Assembly (NCBI GenBank): GCA_035771165.1
Contig: JAWNZC010000322.1
Location: 3,185,501-3,249,500 of the forward strand
Length of the DNA stretch: 64,000 nt
DNA from: Paragorgia papillata
Lineage: Eukaryota > Cnidaria > Anthozoa > Scleralcyonacea > Coralliidae
Reading direction: 5' to 3'
Shown here: one piece after another, positions 55,848 to 64,000 of the stretch
Layout: each line of letters starts with the position of its first letter
Numbering within the stretch: the stretch's first letter is position 1
Notes under the pieces: model-generated
The model's input: only the letters and a program-made list of their open reading frames with translations
Databases searched by the model: none
Told to the model about the DNA's origin: nothing
Made by a program: the position numbers and the translations under genes

Positions 55848-56993
55848 TTAATGTCCTATCACTTAATTAATAAAATAGAGCGGAGACTGATGTTGTGGCA
55901 GAGAAGGAAGCAGGGAAAAGCTACTGTCCCTCGTACACAATATCCCAGGTGGGGTAGGCCCGTCTGGGGGGCCAGAGAAGTGGATACCTAGCTGAGGAGG
56001 GGCTCCTGGCAGCTATTCGAACATGGCCTCCAACAGATCTGGTCAATGAGGCGTTGAGGTGGGTGCCACCTCAGACCCCGAGCAGAGAAATGGCTAATCC
56101 AGTTTCTTGCCCGTTGGTACTATCGAGCAAAGGTAGTGTACCGAGCTATTTGACCGTACCAGGCCTTGTGAGCCTCCACAGAGAACGTGGATCGCGGATC
56201 TAGCACAAGCCGGGGGTGCCGACTGCTGGGTTGGAGCTCGTGTACCCCAGCTACTCTGTGTAGGGGAGGGAGAAATTACTGCGATTTGAGTCATATTTTG
56301 ATTAAGATTTTGCAAAGAAGCATTCTTTGTGAATCGAGTCATGTTTTGATTTAGTGGGGAGAGGCGGTGTCCGGGGGACAGCGATTCCCTGCTTCGAAAT
56401 TTTTATTTCACAATTTTTGTTACATTCCTTTATATCAATATTACATTTTATTTATTTTTTTGTTTATTTTAGTGTAATTCTAAATATATTACTTTACAGG
56501 ACTACGATTTTTGTTAATGTGACAACTTGTTGCTCCAGTAGGGGAGTGGTGGGTGGGTATTTCTACTGACTGACTAGCAAAGGTTGATTGCAATTGAACT
56601 ACTAAGGTGGGGTTAAAGCTTTTTATAGTTGCAAAAATGGCCTTTGTACTTTGAATTGAAATACTTGGTTGATCATGCAGTTGAGCTCGTGATAGTCTCA
56701 GGTGATTGGGTTAGGGATAAGTGTTCTGTCATTTTGGTGCGTGTAAAGCACGCTTTTACCGAAAATGGAAGTAACCTTCACTGGTCTTGGTGTTCCTTTG
56801 TAGAGAAGTGTGAGAGATAGATAGACTGCTGGAATTTGTGTTATTCAGCTATTATTAGATCAGAATTAACCTACCAAAAACCTGGCTTATGTCTTATTTT
56901 GACGCACGTTTCTTAATCCTTGATCGGTTATGCCAAAAATAGTTTACGTTTGGACATTAACCTTAATTTATTCAAGCATAAATTATTATTTAA
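55848..56993 (+). repeat. Tandem duplication, unit 1 (A-x-B)
   Basis: Block A (55,848-56,306, 459 bp) recurs at 56,990-57,448 with a constant offset of 1,142 and no visible gaps. Block B (56,558-56,993, 436 bp) recurs at 59,926-60,361 with one difference seen. The 251 bases between them (x) include GGGGAGAGGCGGTGTCC and an extra 45-base internal duplication of GAGTCATATTTTGATT. No protein or RNA gene is recognised in the unit. Confidence 0.9.
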
Positions 56994-58570
56994 TGTCCTA
57001 TCACTTAATTAATAAAATAGAGCGGAGACTGATGTTGTGGCAGAGAAGGAAGCAGGGAAAAGCTACTGTCCCTCGTACACAATATCCCAGGTGGGGTAGG
57101 CCCGTCTGGGGGGCCAGAGAAGTGGATACCTAGCTGAGGAGGGGCTCCTGGCAGCTATTCGAACATGGCCTCCAACAGATCTGGTCAATGAGGCGTTGAG
57201 GTGGGTGCCACCTCAGACCCCGAGCAGAGAAATGGCTAATCCAGTTTCTTGCCCGTTGGTACTATCGAGCAAAGGTAGTGTACCGAGCTATTTGACCGTA
57301 CCAGGCCTTGTGAGCCTCCACAGAGAACGTGGATCGCGGATCTAGCACAAGCCGGGGGTGCCGACTGCTGGGTTGGAGCTCGTGTACCCCAGCTACTCTG
57401 TGTAGGGGAGGGAGAAATTACTGCGATTTGAGTCATATTTTGATTAAGTGGGGAGAGGCGGTGTCCGAGAGACAGCGATTCCCTGCCACAGATTTTGAGA
57501 ATCGAAAATCCCCCACTGAAGCAAAATATTAATAACATTTTACTAGCCGTAGAGAATATCTATGTATATATATATATATATATAATCTATTTTTATCATT
57601 TTGTGTACAGCTAGCCTGCGTGCAGTCCAAGACTTATACGTAAAGTCTGAATTATTTAGAATATTTATGTATATATATATGTATAAATGAGCTGTAATGA
57701 CCGCAGTTGACGCTGGAAAAATAAAACCAAAAAACCCCAAAACAAACAAAAAAAAAAACAAAACAAAAAAACAACAAAAAAAAACACCCCAAAAAAAAAA
57801 CCCCCAAAAAACCCAAAAAAAACAAAAAAACAACGGGTGTGTTGTTAGGCAGATGCCGACACTCAAAGCAAGTACATGCTGGAATGTCAGGGAGGCCAGA
57901 AAAAAACCTGACGCTGGTAAAACCCTGTGGGAAAAAGCCAATGACAGGAAAAAGTTGGGTGGAGCCAAGACGAAACCAGCAGCTTCTCCACAAGCAGTTA
58001 TGTTACAAATTTTGTGCCGAGTGTCAGCATCTTACGAAACAACGCCAAGCTATAGGTATATATCGCGTAGGAAATTGGTTCTAGGTTGTTGTTATTGGAT
58101 TTGTAATTTTTATGCCTGGTTTGTTGAGTACTGAATGGGATCGACGATGTTGGACAGAATTAGAATAGGCTATTGCGGAACTGAAAAACCCCCAAAAAAC
58201 AACAACAATCAAAAAAAAAAAATATATATATATATAAAAAAACCAAAAAAACCAACAAATAAATAAATAAAAAAAAACACCAAAAAAAAACAAACCCCAA
58301 AAAACCCACAATTGCGTCAATTGCATGCGGTTATGTTGCCTGAGGAGAGTCTTTGCCTTAATATCAGCATGTGTTGACATCAACTTGACATACGGGAAGT
58401 TGGATAATTGGACCAATCTGGATGTAGATCAATGTAGATCAATAAGGAGTCATATCGCCGTGGCAACGTGCCTTTGGCTTTTGGTGGTTTTTGGGTCTGT
58501 GGTTTGCCAAAACCTGTCATCTAAGATTGATATAACAGAAAAAAGGACAAGCAAAGCAGAGCAAAACAAA

Positions 58571-58604
<34 letters not shown>

Positions 58605-60361
58605 GTGGAACCAAAAAAAACAACAAAAAACCCCCAACAAAAAACCAACAAAAAACACGCAAAGGAACAAAGGGAAGGGTTGTGCAAGTACAGATCGTAA
58701 GAGCGGTGGAACAGAAAGAAACTAATAGGCTGGGACTCTGCAATGACTATGGCTAAAATATTTGGAAGAAAAACAGGTTTTCGTAACAGGCCACAATCGT
58801 ACCAGCGCGGGAACCGTGTCTGCTTGGGCCATGTCTGTTATCATATAGGGACGCCAATCTGCCTGGGCCGAAGCATATTCTAAATAATCTCTTCAGCCAT
58901 GTATGCTGTCATCGATCGCCAAGGAGAAAGCACTGCAAAGCGCGCGCAGGGAAAAATTATTTAAAATTTTGAAGCGGTACTGCGCCGCCCCGCATCGTGC
59001 CTTGAATGGCGAATGTTTTGTCAAACGACAGACGTCGGGTTACATTGCGTATGTTTCTTATCGATTTCTTAAGAATGTGTCTTGTGCTTTCAGGGTGCTT
59101 TTAGTTTTAGATAATTTCGATTAGCATGTCTTACGATCGATCGTCCTAAGTGATGTTCCTTCGCCGGGTTTCGGGGTATGTATAAGGTGACTAAGGTATC
59201 ACGGTAGCCGCAGCATAACGAATTAAAGTTGGGTTTGAACTGCTGGGCATTTGAGAAACAGATTATGTTTGGTTGGTTGCATTTGGGCCCGTAGCCGTGG
59301 CCGGCAATATTGGATGATATGACAATGGACCTCGAATGGGACGATCATGCGTTTAAGTGTTTAGTGCCAGAAACTAACGCGTTCGTTTAGAGTATTGAAA
59401 TATATCGAAGGTTTCGAACAGTTGTGTGATTGCCTCCTTATTTAAATAATAATATACTATTCTTTGTATCATATTTATCGTCGACTGACCGAGACTGGAG
59501 TGGCTGTCGACAAGTATTAATCGGATCGAGTCATTTGACCGCAATAATAAGTTATTCTCGAGTTCTAGTAAGGAAGGAAATCCCAAACATCAAGCGATGT
59601 AAAGACACAAGTATATATGCTAGTGTTGGGAAAGCAAGGAGCATACTCACAAATACTTTACCTGGATGCGGGCCATGTGGTTGCATACCAGAGCCTTAAA
59701 TTGTAATAGCTTGCTCGAGAATGATGGTTGTGGCGGTCGAGGACAAGGCGTCGAGGACAAGGCGGTTGGATTTCATTAAGCCGGTGGACCAAGCCAGATG
59801 GTGAACTACTGAATGACTGTGTAGTTTTGGTGTAGTCCGTAACGTACTGGCAATGCATCCGTGGTCGATTTTATAAATTGGTGAATTTCCCGCTCCTCTG
59901 TCCCGTGTCGATTATGTCGTTTCGTTATTTCTACTGACTGACTAGCAAAGGTTGATTGCAATTGAACTACTAAGGTGGGGTTAAAGCTTTTTATAGTTGC
60001 AAAAATGGCCTTTGTACTTTGAATTGAAATACTTGGTTGATCATGCAGTTGAGCTCGTGATAGTCTCAGGTGATTGGGTTAGGGATAAGTGTTCTGTCAT
60101 TTTGGTGCGTGTAAAGCACGCTTTTACCGAAAATGGAAGTAACCTTCACTGGTCTTGGTGTTCCTTTGTAGAGAAGTGTGAGAGATAGATAGACTGCTGG
60201 AATTTGTGTTATTCAGCTATTATTAGATCAGAATTAACCTACCAAAAACCTGGCTTATGTCTTATTTTGACGCACGTTTCTTAATCCTTGATCGGTTATG
60301 CCAAACATAGTTTACGTTTGGACATTAACCTTAATTTATTCAAGCATAAATTATTATTTAA
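56990..60361 (+). repeat. Tandem duplication, unit 2, expanded by about 2.2 kb
   Basis: It starts exactly where unit 1 ends. Block A prime is 56,990-57,448 and block B prime is 59,926-60,361. Between them lies about 2.48 kb instead of 0.25 kb, including (TA)n, A/C-rich low-complexity DNA (57,720-57,832 and 58,186-58,312) and the run of 33 G. This extra DNA is most simply an insertion into the second unit. Confidence 0.85.
58571..58603 (+). repeat. Homopolymer of 33 G
   Basis: This is an uninterrupted G run, able to form G-quadruplexes. It lies between A/C-rich low-complexity stretches. Its exact length is likely to be unreliable in any assembly. Confidence 0.95.
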
Positions 60362-61374
60362 ATTATTTGGTCGGAGGTTTTATTTGACAATAACATACAG
60401 TACTTTGCTGCCTTAGATCGAGTAAAGTATGTTGTAAACATATTGCAGCTATTTTTAAACACTTTTATTTAATGCTTATCTGCTTCTTATTTACCTTATA
60501 CCAGACTACAAGTCTACAATGCTTTGCAATTTATTAACAATTAAAAAAGATATTTAATTTTTATCAGACAATATATGGCTGTTAAATTTTAACAGTTAAT
60601 TTTAAAAATAACAGTTATATAATATAGAAACCACTGATATATATATATATATATATACATATATTTATAAAATAAGGTGTCTACGCACGCTCTGATTGGC
60701 TGGGCCCCGTGCATTTATAAGAGTATGAAGATCATGAATGACGTAAAATGGCGTGAAGTGGCGTAGGATGGCGTCACCTGGCGGGGAAAGCTAGCGAACC
60801 TTCAAAACTATCCCACTTTTAGTTTATTTTCCCCCCTCTTATTTTATAAAACAAATAAAACATACCGCTCCTGTGCATATGTGCTCTTATAAAGGTTCGT
60901 TTGACGTGATTTGAACACGAAAGAAGTGTAAGAGTACATATGCACGGAGCTTTATGTTTTATTCGTTAATTATATATGGATAGCGCATTCCTTATGTCCA
61001 GCAGTCAAAATTTTGAAGCCAGATCTGCCATCTTATTACTCCCTGTCCATTACTCTTCGGGGGACTTAAGAGTAGTAACTACTGTAGTAAGAGCTTATCG
61101 GGGGAGTCGAAAAAGGCGTAAAACAATTCTCAGATGCCAATTTACTTCACTGAAAACAGGTCAGATACAAGCAAATACAGTCCGAAATTGTCAACTACAT
61201 ACCTCAATTAAGGCTTGTAAAGACATGTTTTTCTACCAAAGGTATATGTATTAAATAGTTCTATAATAAAGTTATTGACTGTGATCGATTACCGGGTAGG
61301 GTAAAAAAGTACAAAATAAGACGTTTTACTGCTTAATAATATCAACAAATAGTTTTAGTCATACCAACAAAGTG
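60362..61374. other. Non-coding interval with a foldback element
   Basis: At 60,857-60,961 a member of the TTTGACGT foldback family is present, with arms AAACATACCGCTCCTGTGCA and near complement. A (TA)n lies near 60,639-60,660. No gene is seen. Confidence 0.65.
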
Positions 61375-62525
61375 TTCTTTGTCGTCATCTCTGCTAGCTT
61401 CATTTTTGGAGCAATCGAATACCTAGTATGTCATTAACCCCTCTCCACGCTTTCTTAATATTTTTACGATTCTCATTGAAGTACGAGTTGTAGTATCGTA
61501 TTTTGGAAGATTTAATGTTTTCATTGACTTTGTTTCTAATAACTCTATAATCTAGAAAAGCTTTCCGTCTGTTTTAAGTCGATTAGTTATTTTTTTAAGC
61601 CTGTCTCTTTCAAACATCAATTTTTTCAAATCTGAAGTCAACCATGGTGCTGGCTTATTTCGAACCTTTTTACGTTTTAAAGGAGCATGATAATTACAAA
61701 CGGAGAGGAAACATTCCTTCCAGACTCCCCAGGCTGAGTTTGGATTATTTTGATTTCCAATATTTTCTCATGGAATTAACACAAGGTCTTCTCTAAATTT
61801 ACCACAATCAAAATTTTTGTATTGTCTTGATATTATTATTTTAGGACTGGATTTCAAAGATGGTAATTTTCTTATGGCATATATCAGGTTATGATCACTA
61901 ATGGCTATATCTGAAGTTCCATAATGAGAAACTGATTTTGTGGAATCATTAGTCAAAAATAGATCTATAGTGGTAGCCGTATTTTTTGTTGTACGTGTTG
62001 GTTGTTCAATGAGCTGCTTGTATTGATAAGTAGCTATTACATATTTCAAGTAATCGGTTTGTATTGTGATCGACAGGAGTGGCACTAACATCACAGTTTA
62101 AATCTCCCAAGATATTAATTTCAATATCTTGAGATTCCAGATTCTCTAAAAGGCATTCGAAAGTATCCATAACACTCACTGGTGAATTTGGGTGTCTATA
62201 CCATGTTGCAACAAGAAATGGTTTCGTTTTTGTTTTTTTAACCTTAATACAAAGCCATTCAAGGTTTAACTCTCTTAAGTTTAAAGTATTATCACAATCA
62301 TAATTAATAGTATTTCTGATGTACATGTATAGTGCCACGCCTCCTCCATTTCTATTTCGATCGTTTCTTTCTAATACATAGCCGTTTATATCCATTTCGT
62401 TATCATGGATAGTATTATCCAATCGTGTTTCGTTAACAGCTAAGATATCAACGGGTTTAGTGACCATATATGCCCGAAGTTGGTCAATATATTTTGGGAG
62501 ACTAGTTATATTAATAGCAATCGAA
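61375..62525 (-). mobile_element. LINE fragment: endonuclease and linker, reverse transcriptase missing
   Basis: Reading the minus strand from about 62,525, the sequence encodes an APE-type endonuclease start (INITSLPKYIDQLRAY, then DILAVNETRLD), the RNRNGGGVALYM element, LGDLNCDVSATP, and after a frameshift near 62,030 TTIDLFLTND and SDHNLIYAIRK. The linker follows (HAPLKRKKVRNKPAPWLTSD near 61,680 and YYNSYFNENRKNIKKAWRG near 61,460). These are the usual blocks of CR1/L2-like LINEs. Sequence homology stops before the reverse transcriptase, and the 5' side is bounded by the MITE at 62,533. Frameshifts and stops make it inactive. Confidence 0.88.
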
Positions 62526-62532
62526 ATATAGT

Positions 62533-62646
62533 AAGGTTAGATATACTGCCGAAACAGAGAACGTAGGAACGTTTCTCTCTGACGAAGGGCCTTCGCTCGA
62601 AACGTTAGATTCCTACATTCTCTGATTTGGCAGTATATCTAACCTT
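62533..62646. repeat. Foldback MITE, second copy of the 19.9-kb family
   Basis: The ends AAGGTTAGATATACTGCC and complement enclose GAAACAGAGAACGTAGGAA, GACGAAGGGCCTTCG and the partner arm. It abuts the LINE fragment. It is followed at about 62,650 by TTAATAATTCATGAGG, the leading motif of the 52.3-kb repeat. Confidence 0.85.
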
Positions 62647-63330
62647 CAAAAACTCATTAATAATTCATGAGGAAAACACAAAGGAAATCAGTACCATGCC
62701 CGTGGTTTTATACCTGATAAAACTTCTTGACGTCAGAAAACAATTTTATATAAAGAATACTAATGAACATACAATTTTATATAAAAAATACTAATGAACA
62801 TAACATCCAATAACGAATCGTTTTTAAAGCCATTCAAAACACTCGCATCACGTGTTTTAAATATTACTTACTATATTTCGATTGTTGTTTCTACACTGCC
62901 TACGCAGCACGCTACTTTTATTTCACTATATTATAATAGCAGCCAATTTAAAACATCTGGTTTTAGGAAGACCCAGCGTTAAAATGGGGGTTAAATTATT
63001 TTCGTATGACAATGAACTAGTTTCTAGATGTGCACTACTGGATGTGAATAGGGTTGGTTCTCTAGAGCAACCTATACAAGATCATTTAGAAAAATATTTA
63101 ACTAAATTATTAATCATAATAGAGTTACATAAAAAAGTTAACACACACACAAACACACAACACGATAGCAATATATCTGCTGCGCAGATACAAAAACAGA
63201 GCGTCCATCTGAAATAAGACTGAGAAATATGCCATGACGCCACACCCGTGTTTGCATAGCCTGATATAAACACAGTGACTGACCAATCACAGCGCGCGTA
63301 AGAGGCAACGTATTTTCTATTAAACGTTAC
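62647..63330. other. Interval without recognised gene
   Basis: It contains repeat-derived words and AT-rich DNA. It would be the intron downstream of the CRAL-TRIO exon if that gene continues to the left; no further exon is recognised. Confidence 0.5.
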
Positions 63331-63527
63331 CTTCCTGCTTTATCCTTGAAGTTATGTACTTGGACTTTTCCAGTTTGAAGTTCACTTTGAATATCAGGAT
63401 GATTAACATCAAGTGTTTCTACACCATATTCTTCTCGCCATTTTATAAATATCACAAGAGCCTTGGAAGCTTCGTCAACTGTTAAATATGCTTTTAAAAA
63501 TCGCTTCAAACAAGCATCGGTTTGAAT
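63331..63527 (-). CDS. Exon of a CRAL-TRIO/Sec14-like lipid-transfer protein (partial gene)
   Basis: A minus-strand exon is bounded by a 3' splice site (TTTCCTTCCAG before 63,527) and a donor (GTAACG after 63,331). It encodes about 66 residues beginning IQTDACLKRFLKAY. The pattern D-x-CLKRFLKA, later KALVIFIKWREEYGVE and finally TGKVQVHNFKDKAGR is that of the N-terminal helical region and first strand of CRAL-TRIO proteins, which bind and move hydrophobic lipids. Other exons are not identified: upstream ones would lie beyond 63,527, possibly outside the window. The exact family member cannot be decided from one exon. Confidence 0.75.
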
Positions 63528-64000
63528 CTGGAAGGAAACAGTAGAAAATGGTGTTCAACATACCATTGAGAGTAAGTTGCAAAAATATTTAGTAATATTT
63601 AAAACATGAGCAGATTTAAATTTTACCAGATTTAAATGACGAGGCAATAGTCGGGTGTCTTAAATCTGATGAAACACGTACTGCGAATGTTTTGAATAGC
63701 TTCAAAAACGACCCATTTTGTGAGTTCATTGGCATAGTCATTTTGAAAAAGAATGTTGTCTAAGCCAAGAAAATCAAAGCTAAAGTTTACGTAAAACAGG
63801 AAGATTTCAGTACAAAATTACGGACATGGTACTGATTTTCTTTGTGTTTTTCTCTCATGAATAATTAACTAACCCTTTACCGGGCGGATTACCAGGTCTC
63901 CACTTGACGAGTAAAATCGCCTGGCGTTAGCCAAAGTAAAATTGTCTGGTGTTAGGCAGAGTAAAATTAATAAGTTGCCAAATGGCAACCATGCCCGGTA
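63528..64000. other. Window end: intron or repeat sequence
   Basis: From about 63,880 the sequence holds three successive variants of the GTAAAATCGCCTGGCGTTAG word, also seen near 17,490, 23,845 and 42,270. No exon is recognised. Confidence 0.6.

Noticed and set aside
56094..57538. Two near-identical short ORFs (Ser/Thr/Ala-rich) on the minus strand
   Set aside because: They are identical because they lie in the duplicated block A; no homology or start context supports coding.
55848..60361. LTR retrotransposon with block B as the two LTRs
   Set aside because: There are no TG...CA ends, no primer-binding site after the first copy, no matching target duplication and no coding region. A tandem duplication explains all blocks.
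62006..62094. Two separate minus-strand genes in the endonuclease region
   Set aside because: The frames overlap and continue each other; they are one LINE protein split by a frameshift.

Overview
The window is eukaryotic, almost certainly from an invertebrate animal. It holds spliced genes with GT-AG introns, 5S-rRNA-derived SINEs, many foldback (MITE-like) elements and LINE fragments. A dispersed word built on TCTGGCGTTAG next to GTAAAAT is one I associate with anthozoan cnidarian genomes, so a coral or anemone-like host is my best guess, but this is not proven.

Region 1 (1 to about 16,330) is the right-hand part of a large virus-like DNA transposon of the Polinton/Maverick (adintovirus-like) class. 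The window opens inside it. It carries about 25 tightly packed, uninterrupted genes: major capsid protein, packaging ATPase and penton-like protein in a row (1,485-4,000), several small membrane proteins, a zinc-ribbon protein and a 482-aa membrane-anchored protein on the minus strand (5,310-7,456), an RVE-type integrase (7,475-8,461), a large hydrophobic-tailed protein, a cluster of very small genes (10,361-10,869), a DNA-binding-like protein (11,039-11,458), a 1,309-aa protein-primed family B DNA polymerase (11,695-15,624) and a small C2H2 zinc-finger gene (15,672-15,926, minus). No gene seen here is broken, which suggests a young, possibly mobile copy. The element has its own regulatory grammar. 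Start codons sit inside an ATAATAAATG-type motif, and intergenic inverted repeats fall where transcription units should end, including at both convergent gene junctions.

Region 2 (16,393-39,800) has a short unexplained membrane ORF beside the element and then a complete 15-exon IQUB gene (18,252-36,020, 755 aa). IQUB is a ciliary protein with a ubiquitin-like domain and an IQ motif. An RFX-type X-box lies about 110 bp before its ATG. Its introns are filled with SINE, LINE and foldback insertions and long microsatellites.

Region 3 (39,844-45,710) is a complete three-coding-exon proprotein convertase (furin/PC family, 685 aa, secreted form). All catalytic residues are present, and there is an unusual charged insertion of about 75 residues in the P domain.

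Region 4 (45,711-63,300) is repeat-dominated: SINEs, a LINE 3' fragment lying between the arms of a long inverted repeat, two recent tandem duplications, (CAGA)n, a run of 33 G, and a minus-strand LINE endonuclease fragment. The last gene signal is one minus-strand exon (63,331-63,527) of a CRAL-TRIO/Sec14-like protein.
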